Positions 35,141-42,204 of a DNA stretch of 64,000 nt are shown piece by piece. A program made the translations under genes and the position numbers. How positions within the stretch are numbered: position 1 is the first letter of the stretch; every line of letters starts with the position of its first letter. The notes beneath the pieces are model-generated. The model was not told where the DNA came from, searched no databases, and was given only the letters and a program-made list of their open reading frames with translations. The stretch spans positions 62,001-126,000 of the forward strand of contig NZ_LWLS01000094.1 in assembly GCF_001905095.1 (NCBI RefSeq), given 5' to 3'. This stretch comes from Micromonospora sp. CB01531 (GTDB lineage: Bacteria > Actinomycetota > Actinomycetes > Mycobacteriales > Micromonosporaceae).

Positions 35141-38100
35141 TCACGCCTCCAGATCAGCCAGGACGGTCGGCAGCTGCCCGGCTGCCTGGGCGGCGGCGGG
35201 GGTCGTGTCCAGGTGGTCCAGCAGCCCGTCCACGTACGACACGTCGACCCGGACCTTCTGCACCCGCCCGTCGACGTCGCGCATCACGAATTCGCGGAAG
35301 CCGAGCCGGGCGGCCGATCCGGAGTCCGCCTGGGAGAGCGAGGCCAGGGTGGCTTCGTAGCCGTCGTTGACCGGCACCCGCAGGAGCCGCAGCGCCTCGG
35401 AGGCGATCTCGGTGTCCTCGGCGATCCGGCCGACGAAGACGGTGGAGACCAGGTTCTGCACGTCGAGGCCGAGGATGTCCTTCGGGTTCTGCGAGGCGAC
35501 CAGGGCGGCGAGGTTCCACTTGCGGGAGTCGCGGGCGAGGCGGACCAGGAACGACCGCCCGGAACGCCACCCCTCCATGAAGTGCGCCTCGTCCAGGCCG
35601 ACCAGCTTCCGGGAGGACATCGAGCCGCCGTAGCAGCGGCGGACGGCCAGCCGGTGCGCGGTGTGCAGCATGGGCAGGGCGAGGGCCTCCTCGGCCGACC
35701 AGTACTCCCGCTCGATCTTCAGGTCGGGCAGCCGCAGCCCGGCCATGGTGATCACGGTGAGCGCGGCGTCCGCGCCGAGCAGCCCCTCCGGCGGCCGGCC
35801 GAAGAAGAGCATGGCCAGCGGCATCTCGGCGGTGTCCAGCAGCAGGTTGGCCAGTTCCCGGCCGGCGTCGTCGTCCAGCCCCTGGAGGCAGGCGACCACG
35901 TCGTCCAGCGTGGCGGTCTCCTCGGCCGGCACCTGGCGTACGGCGTGCCGGAACAGGGTGGCGGTGGACGCCTCCCGGGCCACCTGCGGGGGCACCAGCA
36001 TCATGCAGATGTCCTGTACCAGCATCCGGCGCTCGGCGCGGGCGTTGGAGACTGCGATCTCGAACTCCCGATCACCCGCCGAGCCGGCGGCGAACTCGCT
36101 GCGCAGCGGCGTCGGGATCAACGCGTACGGGGCGAGGGTGCCCTGGTCGGAGCCGGTCAGGTTGAGCACCCGCGCGTACGGCGCCAGCTCCGGCATCGCG
36201 CAGAGCCGGGCCAGCGGGCCGGACGGGTCGAGGAGGGTCACCTGGACGCCGCGTCGGGCGGCCAGATAGCCGAGCGCGCCGAGCAGGGTTGACTTGCCGC
36301 CGCCGGGTTCGGCGACGAAGACGGCGAGCCCGGACCGTTCCCGTACCTCCATGGGGAAGTGCAGATCGAGGAAGACCGGGCGGCGGCAGGTGCCGGCGGT
36401 GCGGCCGATCAGGTCGCCGCGCCGGTCGCCGACCGTGGACGCGGCCTGCGGCAACGCCGCGGCGAGCAGGTTGACCGGCATCCGCCGGACGTAGCCGGTG
36501 TTGGCGATCGGCTCGCCGGGGATGAACTCGCGGGCCAGCCAGTCCTGGTTCTTCGGATGCTGGAGCGAGATCCGCAGCTCGCGGGAGTAGAGCTGGATGA
36601 GCCGCCGGGCCCGCTCCAGGCACTCCTCGCGGGTCCGGCCGCCGACCGCGATCCGGTGCCAGCCGTGCGCGCGGGCCGAGTCGACCGGCAGGCCGGTGGT
36701 CATCTCGTCGCCGATCACCAGCGCCCGCTTGGCGAGCCGTTCCAGCTCCGGCGGGGCGTCGATGCCGTGCTCGGCGTAGTCGAGCTGCTGGGAGCGGATC
36801 ATCCGGAGCCGGTGCTCGAGGTTCCGGAAGGAGTCGCCGGGGCCGAGGATGTCCACCCGGGTGGAGAGTTCCATCGGCCACGGCAGCCGCTCGTGGAAGT
36901 GCAGCCAGGGCTCGTGCCGCTCGGGGATCTCCAGTGGCTCCATCCGGCCGACCGCGAGCACGGCCACGTGCCGCTCCTCGCCGGTCATCCGGTTCACCAG
37001 CTTCACCGTCGAGCCGTACGGGGTGCGGTAGCGCTCGACCTGCTCGGTGAGGGCGAGCAGGTCGCCGCGTTCCCACCGGCCGTTGGTCACCGGGGAGAGC
37101 GCGCCGGGTGGCGCCATGCAGAGCGCGACGGAGCGGTAGAGCAGCCACTCCAGCTCCTGCGCGGTGACCCGGCGGCCCCGCATGCCGAACGCCCCGAGCA
37201 CCTCGTCGAACTGCTCGACCGTGCGGCCCAGCCGGCGGCGTTCGCTGTCGGCGGTGCCCCGGCCGAAGGTGCGCAGCAGCCGCTCGGTGAGGGAGTCGCC
37301 CAGCGACCGGCGGGCGAAGGTGACCCCGAGGTAGGTCTGCCCCTCGGCGTGGTTGACCGCCATCAGGTGCCGCTGGGCGGCGACCAGGTGGTCGGCCCAG
37401 CCGGGCGTACCGGGCACGTCGGGCAGCGGCGCGGCGGTGTGCGCGTCGATGGTGCGGGCCCACTCGTCGGCCGGGAACGGCCGGGTGGTGCGGCGCAGGT
37501 GCAGCCGGAAGCCGGCCAGGCCGGCGTACTGCTCGGAGATCGCCGAGAGCAGCGCCTCGCGCTCGGCGTCGGGGCGGAACGCCCAGCGCACCTCGGGCAG
37601 CCAGTACCAGGCGGTGACCGTGTTCGGGGTGAAGGTGAGGTGGCCGGCGATCTCGGTGACAGCCAGCTCGACCGACGGGTCCCGGTCGCCGAACTTGATC
37701 TTCGGTGGGCGGACCCGAACCGGCTTGACGGGCTTCCCGCTCAGCTCGGCGGACCGCTGCCGCGGCGGGGTCACCTCCCGGCCGGGCGCGGTGGCCACCT
37801 CGCGACCGTTCGACCGGGTGGCCGGTTCCACCCGCCGGTCGGTGCGGCGGGCCGGGCGGTCGACCGGGGGCGTCGGGTCGGCCAGCTCCGGCTCGGCGGT
37901 CGGCCGGAGCGCGGGGAGCCGGTCGCCGGCCTGGTGCGGTACCCGGGTACGGGCGGGTGCCGGGTCGAGGGCGGCCGGCCGTTCCACCGGCGAGGCGCCG
38001 TGCGACGGCGCGGCCTCGGGGGCCTCCCGGGGTCGGCCCACCGGCCGTACGCCGGGGGCGCTCTCCCGGCGCCGGGCGCTGGGCGGCTCGTCCTCCGGTG

Positions 38101-38557
38101 CGCCACCGTGCTCGCCCTGCGACGGCGGGAGCGGCTCGGCCGGGGCGGCGGGCTGGTGCGGGATGGGCAGCGCCTCCCGCCCGACGCCCCGGCGGGGCGG
38201 CGCCACCACCGGCGTCGGCTCCGTCGCGGTGGGTGGGCCGGCCGGAGGGCTGGCGGGCCGGGCCGGGCGCCGTACGCCGGGCTGCGCGCCGCCGAACAGG
38301 TCGAGGAACGGCGAGTCGATGTCGCCGCTGTCGCCAGCCGCCGGCATCCGCTGCTCCGAGCCGGGCGGGCGGGGCGACACCGGGCGGGGCGGTTGGAAGA
38401 CCCCGACCCGACCGTGCCCGGGGCTGGTGGCCAGGGCCGGGTCGAGCGCGACCTCGTCGAACTCCTCGTCCTGCGGGTAATCGAACGATCGCGCTCGGTT
38501 ACCGTGCGGCCCGGCCGGACGTCCGGCCGGGGAACCCGGCGTGGAAGAGCGACTCAT
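35141..38557 (-). CDS. VirB4/TraC-like secretion ATPase
   Basis: A 1,138-aa protein. Residues 1-285 are a Pro/Arg-rich disordered region. The conserved part starts near KIKFGDRDPSVELAVTEIAG. Walker A is FVAEPGGGKSTLLGAL (about residue 752) and Walker B is KLVGLDEAHFMEG (about residue 987), followed by RKWNLAALVASQNPKDI, a typical VirB4/TraC block with the sensor Gln. VirB4 ATPases power assembly and transport of type IV secretion systems. The ATG overlaps the TGA of an 18-codon mini-ORF, so translation is coupled to the PrgI-like gene. The long N-terminal extension is unusual for VirB4. Confidence 0.88.
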   Translation of the reverse strand: MSRSSTPGSPAGRPAGPHGNRARSFDYPQDEEFDEVALDPALATSPGHGRVGVFQPPRPVSPRPPGSEQRMPAAGDSGDIDSPFLDLFGGAQPGVRRPARPASPPAGPPTATEPTPVVAPPRRGVGREALPIPHQPAAPAEPLPPSQGEHGGAPEDEPPSARRRESAPGVRPVGRPREAPEAAPSHGASPVERPAALDPAPARTRVPHQAGDRLPALRPTAEPELADPTPPVDRPARRTDRRVEPATRSNGREVATAPGREVTPPRQRSAELSGKPVKPVRVRPPKIKFGDRDPSVELAVTEIAGHLTFTPNTVTAWYWLPEVRWAFRPDAEREALLSAISEQYAGLAGFRLHLRRTTRPFPADEWARTIDAHTAAPLPDVPGTPGWADHLVAAQRHLMAVNHAEGQTYLGVTFARRSLGDSLTERLLRTFGRGTADSERRRLGRTVEQFDEVLGAFGMRGRRVTAQELEWLLYRSVALCMAPPGALSPVTNGRWERGDLLALTEQVERYRTPYGSTVKLVNRMTGEERHVAVLAVGRMEPLEIPERHEPWLHFHERLPWPMELSTRVDILGPGDSFRNLEHRLRMIRSQQLDYAEHGIDAPPELERLAKRALVIGDEMTTGLPVDSARAHGWHRIAVGGRTREECLERARRLIQLYSRELRISLQHPKNQDWLAREFIPGEPIANTGYVRRMPVNLLAAALPQAASTVGDRRGDLIGRTAGTCRRPVFLDLHFPMEVRERSGLAVFVAEPGGGKSTLLGALGYLAARRGVQVTLLDPSGPLARLCAMPELAPYARVLNLTGSDQGTLAPYALIPTPLRSEFAAGSAGDREFEIAVSNARAERRMLVQDICMMLVPPQVAREASTATLFRHAVRQVPAEETATLDDVVACLQGLDDDAGRELANLLLDTAEMPLAMLFFGRPPEGLLGADAALTVITMAGLRLPDLKIEREYWSAEEALALPMLHTAHRLAVRRCYGGSMSSRKLVGLDEAHFMEGWRSGRSFLVRLARDSRKWNLAALVASQNPKDILGLDVQNLVSTVFVGRIAEDTEIASEALRLLRVPVNDGYEATLASLSQADSGSAARLGFREFVMRDVDGRVQKVRVDVSYVDGLLDHLDTTPAAAQAAGQLPTVLADLEA

Positions 38558-38610
38558 GCGACCGCCTCACCCGCGTCGTTCGTCCGCGCCGGCGGCGTAC
38601 GCCCGGTCAT
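38554..38610 (-). CDS. 18-codon coupling mini-ORF between PrgI-like and virB4-like genes
   Basis: The frame MTGRTPPARTNDAGEAVA begins at an ATG that overlaps the stop of the PrgI-like gene, and its own TGA overlaps the ATG of the VirB4-like gene, both as ATGA. GCATGA occurs at both ends. The 53-nt start-to-start distance (3n-1) is like that of the repeat elements elsewhere, so this may be a decayed copy or simply a coupling leader. Confidence 0.4.
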   Translation of the reverse strand: MTGRTPPARTNDAGEAVA

Positions 38611-38969
38611 GCCAGTTCCTCCCGGATCCTGATCCGGCTCGCCACCAGCCGCGGGTCGCGCAGCTCGGCGGCCGGCTCCCGGGTGCGTCGCCAGTCCGTC
38701 AGCGCGGTCCGGATGACCATGCGCGCCGGTCGGTCCGGGTCGACGTGCCGGAAGATGAACGAGGTGGTCACGATGGCCAGCGAGATCTCCCAGGCGGGGA
38801 AGAGCTCCACCTGCAACGTGAACAGCCAGTGGATGAACATGTAGAGGGGTACGAGCAGCATGAACAGGCCGTACTGGGCGTACGGCAGGTGGACGGGCAG
38901 GGTGTACCCGGGCGGCCCGAGGTAGACGAGACGAGCCCGGTAGATGTCGTCGTCGGTGCGCAGCCGCAT
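38607..38969 (-). CDS. PrgI/VirB3-like small membrane protein
   Basis: A 120-aa protein beginning MRLRTDDDIYRARLVYLGP. Two closely spaced helices (YGLFMLLVPLYMFIHWLF and AWEISLAIVTTSFIFRHV) form a hairpin, followed by a basic C-terminal tail. The size, topology and position just before VirB4 match PrgI or VirB3 proteins, which dock the VirB4 ATPase to the membrane. Sequence identity alone would not prove it. Confidence 0.68.
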   Translation of the reverse strand: MRLRTDDDIYRARLVYLGPPGYTLPVHLPYAQYGLFMLLVPLYMFIHWLFTLQVELFPAWEISLAIVTTSFIFRHVDPDRPARMVIRTALTDWRRTREPAAELRDPRLVASRIRIREELA

Positions 38970-38981
38970 GGTCGCCCGCGC

Positions 38982-39296
38982 CTATTCGAAGATCAGGTTG
39001 ATCAGGTAGTCGCCGACGAAGAAGAGTGTGGCGGCGCCGGCGATGAAGGCCAGGCCGACGATGGCGATCGCGGAGCTGGTCAGCACCTTGGAGATCTCGC
39101 CCCGGCTGGCCCGCCCGATGAAGATGACGCCGAGCACCGCGAGCAGGATCGGCGCGATCTTGCTGGCGAAGAAGCTGACGATGTTCGCGGTGGCGATGCC
39201 CTTGGGTGCCGGCTCGGCGAGTGGAGTCGACGCCAGGGTGTGGAGCGCGTGGTCGACGGCTGCCGTCGCCGCCCCCATGAGCTCGGTGGCGATCAC
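38982..39296 (-). CDS. VirB2/TrbC-like pilin or channel subunit
   Basis: A 104-aa protein with two hydrophobic helices, VSFFASKIAPILLAVLGVIFIG and SSAIAIVGLAFIAGAATLFFVG, joined by a short basic loop (RASRGEISK), the layout of VirB2/TrbC and TcpD-like subunits. The GTG at 39296 is chosen: GGGGAGG lies 6 nt upstream, inside the longer frame that begins at 39311. First gene of the minus-strand secretion-like operon; its promoter must lie in the 39297-39640 spacer. Confidence 0.68.
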   Translation of the reverse strand: MIATELMGAATAAVDHALHTLASTPLAEPAPKGIATANIVSFFASKIAPILLAVLGVIFIGRASRGEISKVLTSSAIAIVGLAFIAGAATLFFVGDYLINLIFE

Positions 39297-39373
39297 TGGA
39301 AACCTCCCCATGTCGCGGCCGGCGGCGCCGCGGCGGTGCAGTAGGCAAGCCTGGCGGGATGGTGCTCATTGGG

Positions 39374-39394
39374 CACAGCGTGTGCGACGCTGTG
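39374..39394. promoter_or_regulatory. Inverted repeat in the 356-nt spacer between the secretion operon and folP
   Basis: CACAGCG and CGCTGTG, perfect 7-bp arms with a 7-nt spacer, lie 78 nt upstream of the VirB2-like start. The spacer 39297-39652 is less GC-rich than its surroundings and must hold the promoter of the minus-strand operon as well as that of folP. The inverted repeat is a candidate operator. No gene is supported in the spacer. Confidence 0.4.
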
Positions 39395-39640
39395 TTTGTC
39401 ACCCACCACGGAGAGTGGCGAGCTTTGGGGGGATTCTTCCCGCTTCGGCCCTCCCTCCAGGCTTCGCCATCTCGATGCTGGGCAATTCCAAAGCGTACGG
39501 CCCGGCCCCCTTTGCGACAACCCGCGAAGAGTCGACCCGGAGCGACCCGGACGACCGATCGTACACCTGTTCCAATCCGCATGTCAGGGCCATCGTGGCC
39601 GGTTGCCGCCCGGGCCGCCGGAAGCCCTGCTGGCGACCGG

Positions 39641-39646
39641 TACTGT
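39641..39646 (+). promoter_or_regulatory. -10 box for leaderless folP
   Basis: TACTGT, 6 nt, then the GTG at 39653; no ribosome site. This gives the separated folP-folB-folK genes their own promoter, as needed now that they are 13 kb from ftsH-folE. Confidence 0.55.
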
Positions 39647-39652
39647 CGGGTC

Positions 39653-40516
39653 GTGACCGAGCTGGTACGGGCGCAGGCCCCGGTGGTGATGGGCGTCCTC
39701 AACGTCACGCCCGACTCCTTCTCCGACGGCGGCAGGTACGCCGATCTCGACGCGGCCGTCGGACACGGAGTGCGACTGCGTGCGGCCGGCGCGGACCTGG
39801 TCGACGTGGGTGGCGAGTCCACCCGGCCGGGCGCCGACCGGGTCGACGCGGAGACCGAGACGGCCCGGGTGCTGCCGGTCATCCGTGAGCTGAGCGCCGC
39901 TGGCATCCCGGTCAGCATCGACACCAGCCGGGCCCGGGTGGCCGAGGCGGCCCTCGCCGCCGGCGCGGACGTGGTCAACGATGTCTCCGGGGGCCTCGCC
40001 GACCCGGACATGGCCCGGGTGGTCCGGGACGCCGGCTGCCCCTGGGTGCTCATGCACTGGCGGGGGCACTCACGCGAGATGCGCGACCTGGCCAGCTACG
40101 GCGACGTGGTGGCCGACGTCCGGACCGAGCTGAGCCAGCGGGTCGACGAGGCGCTCACCGCCGGGATCGCCGCCGAGAAGATCATCGTCGATCCCGGACT
40201 GGGCTTCGCGAAGACCGCCGTGCACAACTGGGAGCTCAGCGCCCGCCTGCCCGAGCTGGTGGACCTCGGCTTTCCGCTGCTGTTCGGGTCGAGCCGGAAG
40301 TCGTACCTGGGCCGGCTGCTCGCCGACGCCGACGGCACCCCCCGGCCCACCTCCGGCCGCGAGGCGGCCACCATCGCCACCAGCGTGCTCGCCGTGGCGG
40401 CCGGGGCCTGGGGGGTACGGGTGCACGACGTCCGCGGCACCGCCGACGCGCTCGCCGTCTGGCGGGCCACCGGCCGCCCGTGCCTGGCGACCACCGTGCG
40501 GGAGGGGGACCGGTGA
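39653..40516 (+). CDS. folP: Dihydropteroate synthase
   Basis: A 287-aa enzyme joining 6-hydroxymethyl-dihydropterin pyrophosphate with p-aminobenzoate; the sulphonamide target. Signatures: MGVLNVTPDSFSDGG, DVGGESTRPGA, VSIDTSRARVAEAAL, VVNDVSGG, IIVDPGLGFAKT and FGSSRKSYLG. The start is the GTG at 39653, set by the promoter box; the longer frame to 39359 is not supported. Its stop overlaps a GTG that begins the 59-bp repeat element before folB. In most relatives folP follows folE directly; here a secretion-like block intervenes. Confidence 0.95.
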   Translation: MTELVRAQAPVVMGVLNVTPDSFSDGGRYADLDAAVGHGVRLRAAGADLVDVGGESTRPGADRVDAETETARVLPVIRELSAAGIPVSIDTSRARVAEAALAAGADVVNDVSGGLADPDMARVVRDAGCPWVLMHWRGHSREMRDLASYGDVVADVRTELSQRVDEALTAGIAAEKIIVDPGLGFAKTAVHNWELSARLPELVDLGFPLLFGSSRKSYLGRLLADADGTPRPTSGREAATIATSVLAVAAGAWGVRVHDVRGTADALAVWRATGRPCLATTVREGDR

Positions 40517-40571
40517 GCGCGAGGAGTGAGCCGGTTTTGCGAGCCCCGCAGTCGCGAACGAAGGGGGACCG
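40513..40571 (+). repeat. 59-bp start-codon-duplicating element, folP-folB junction
   Basis: AGGGGGACCGGTGA occurs at 40503-40516 and again at 40562-40575. Between them is a 51-nt core (from GTGAGCGCGAGGAGTGAG to CGCGAACGAAG) that is identical to the one at 57625-57675. The folP stop overlaps the first GTG, a 20-codon frame (VSARSEPVLRAPQSRTKGDR) follows, and its TGA overlaps the second GTG, the folB start. Both genes keep an intact stop, start and upstream purine run. Confidence 0.8.
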
Positions 40572-40931
40572 GTGACCGACCGGATCGAGCTGACCGGCCT
40601 GCGCGCCCACGGCCGGCACGGGGTGTACGACTTCGAGCGTGCCCAGGGGCAGGAGTTCGTGGTCGACGCGGTGCTCGAACTCGACCTCGCCCCGGCCGCG
40701 CGCTCCGACGAGGTGACCGACACCGTGCACTACGGCGAGTTGGCCGAGCGGCTGGTCGCCGTGATCACCGGCGAGCCGGTCAACCTGATCGAGACACTCG
40801 CCGACCGGCTGCTCGCGGTCTGCCTGGCCGAACCGCTGGTCGCCGCCGCCACGGTCACCGTCCACAAGCCCGAGGCACCGATCCCGCACACCTTCCGGGA
40901 CGTGGCCGTGACGATGCGGCGTACCCGGTGA
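40572..40931 (+). CDS. folB: Dihydroneopterin aldolase
   Basis: A 119-aa enzyme of folate synthesis that splits dihydroneopterin to 6-hydroxymethyl-dihydropterin and glycolaldehyde. Typical blocks are LTGLRAHGRHGVYDFER, with the HGVxxxE motif, DTVHYGELAERL, VNLIETLADRLL and VTVHKPEAPIPH. The GTG start follows the repeat element and retains a GGGGGA upstream. The stop overlaps the folK GTG (GTGA), a clean coupling without an element. Confidence 0.94.
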   Translation: MTDRIELTGLRAHGRHGVYDFERAQGQEFVVDAVLELDLAPAARSDEVTDTVHYGELAERLVAVITGEPVNLIETLADRLLAVCLAEPLVAAATVTVHKPEAPIPHTFRDVAVTMRRTR

Positions 40932-41455
40932 CCCGGGCCGTGCTGTCGATCGGCAGCAACCTCGGTGACCGGCTGGCCCACCTCCGCGCGGCGGTGGCCG
41001 CGTTCGGCGACGCGGTGCTGGTCGTCTCCGGCATCTACGAGACTCCACCGTGGGGGGACGCCGAGCAGCCCGCGTACCTGAACGCGGCGGTGCTGGTCGG
41101 GGACCCGGCGGCGACCCCCGGCGACTGGCTGGCCCGGGCCCGGGCCGCGGAGCGGGCGGCCGGGCGGACCAGGGACCCGGAGCGCCGGTACGGGCCGCGC
41201 ACCCTCGACGTCGACGTCATCGCGGTCTGGGACGACGCCGGGGCGCCGGTGCTGAGCGACGACCCGGAGCTGACCCTGCCGCACCCCCGCGCCCACCTGC
41301 GGGCCTTCGTGCTGCGACCGTGGATCGACATCGAACCGCACGGCCGGCTGCCCGGGCACGGCTGGCTGACCGACCTGCTCAACGCCGAGCCGCTGGCCGG
41401 GGACGCCCTGGAACTCAGCCCTCGACCGGATCTGGCGTTACAGTCGGACCCATGA
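40928..41455 (+). CDS. folK: 6-hydroxymethyl-dihydropterin pyrophosphokinase
   Basis: A 175-aa kinase that adds pyrophosphate to 6-hydroxymethyl-dihydropterin before the folP step. Motifs: LSIGSNLGDRLAHLR at the N-terminus, YETPPWGDAEQPAYLNA, RTRDPERRYGPRTLDVDVI (PROSITE-type HPPK signature region) and LPHPRAHLRAFVL. The stop is within ATGA at 41452-41455; that ATG opens an 8-codon frame (MTQWSRTA) whose own stop overlaps the ATG of the 80-bp repeat element. Confidence 0.94.
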   Translation: MTRAVLSIGSNLGDRLAHLRAAVAAFGDAVLVVSGIYETPPWGDAEQPAYLNAAVLVGDPAATPGDWLARARAAERAAGRTRDPERRYGPRTLDVDVIAVWDDAGAPVLSDDPELTLPHPRAHLRAFVLRPWIDIEPHGRLPGHGWLTDLLNAEPLAGDALELSPRPDLALQSDP

Positions 41456-41474
41456 CCCAGTGGAGCCGGACGGC

Positions 41475-41554
41475 ATGAGCGAGCGCCGCGAGCGAATCAT
41501 CCGGCACTGTGCCGCACAGCCTCAGGCGGGTGCCGAGCGGAGCGAGGCGACCGC
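41475..41554 (+). repeat. 80-bp start-codon-duplicating element, folK-DUF3180 junction
   Basis: An ATG at 41475 opens a 27-codon frame that starts MSERRERIIRHC and ends GAERSEATA; its TGA overlaps the ATG at 41555 that starts the DUF3180 gene. GCATGAG flanks both ends. The 5' part (GAGCGCC, GCGAGCGAATCATC, GCACAG) is shared with the 80-bp element at 43488, and the 3' part with those at 7921 and 27461. Inside is a small hairpin, CGGCACTGTGCCG. Confidence 0.75.
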
Positions 41555-42085
41555 ATGAGTCAGGCGCAGTTCCCGCGCGACCCCGAACGATGGCGGATGG
41601 GTCCCACCCGGATCTCCACACTGGTGGTGGCCGGGCTGGCCGCCGCCGCGTTGGCCTGGCTGCTGATCAGCAGCTTCTACTACCCCAGCGCGCCGAACCT
41701 GCCCTGGCTGCCGGTGGTCACGCTGGCCGGCCTCGCCGTGCTCGAGGGGTACGCGGCGGTCAACACCCGCGGCCGGATCGAACGCCGACCCGGACGGGAC
41801 CCGGTGAATCCGCTGCTGGTCGCCCGGTTCGTGGTGCTGGCCAAGGCGTCATCGCTGGCCGGGGCGATCTTCGCCGGCTTCTACGCCGGGTTGACCGGGT
41901 GGCTCTTCGTCGAGCGGACCAACGCCGCCGTGGGCGACCGACCGGCCGCCGTGGCCGGGCTGGTCGCCTCGCTCGCCCTGGTCGCGGCGGCGCTCTGGCT
42001 GGAGCGGTCCTGCCGGGTGCCGGAGCAGGAGGACGACGAGGACCGCGATCCCGGCGACCGGGAGACTCCGCGCGGCCGCCTCTGA
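41555..42085 (+). CDS. DUF3180 membrane protein
   Basis: A 176-aa protein with four membrane helices: ISTLVVAGLAAAALAWLLISSFY, PWLPVVTLAGLAVLEGYAAV, FVVLAKASSLAGAIFAGFYAGL and AVAGLVASLALVAAALWLE, then an acidic tail (EQEDDEDRDPGDRE). It belongs to the DUF3180 family found directly after folK across actinobacteria (Rv3605c in M. tuberculosis). Function unknown. The ATG at 41555 is coupled to the repeat-encoded mini-ORF. Confidence 0.85.
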   Translation: MSQAQFPRDPERWRMGPTRISTLVVAGLAAAALAWLLISSFYYPSAPNLPWLPVVTLAGLAVLEGYAAVNTRGRIERRPGRDPVNPLLVARFVVLAKASSLAGAIFAGFYAGLTGWLFVERTNAAVGDRPAAVAGLVASLALVAAALWLERSCRVPEQEDDEDRDPGDRETPRGRL

Positions 42086-42204
42086 TCAGGGGTTCCCACC
42101 ACCCGCGCCCGCAGGTACCGTGCCTGGCGACCGGAGAGCAACGGCCGCCGCCGGTCCGCCCGAGCGTCGGACGGCACGGCCGGGCGACGTGGGAGGCGCG
42201 GGTC

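Noticed and set aside
26763..39296. Calling the secretion-like block an integrative conjugative element
   Set aside because: No relaxase, integrase, excisionase, replication gene, tRNA or att repeats were found at either edge, so only a type IV-like machine is claimed.
39369..39656. 95-codon plus-strand frame upstream of folP
   Set aside because: No ribosome site, irregular codon use and no family resemblance. It overlaps the folP promoter.
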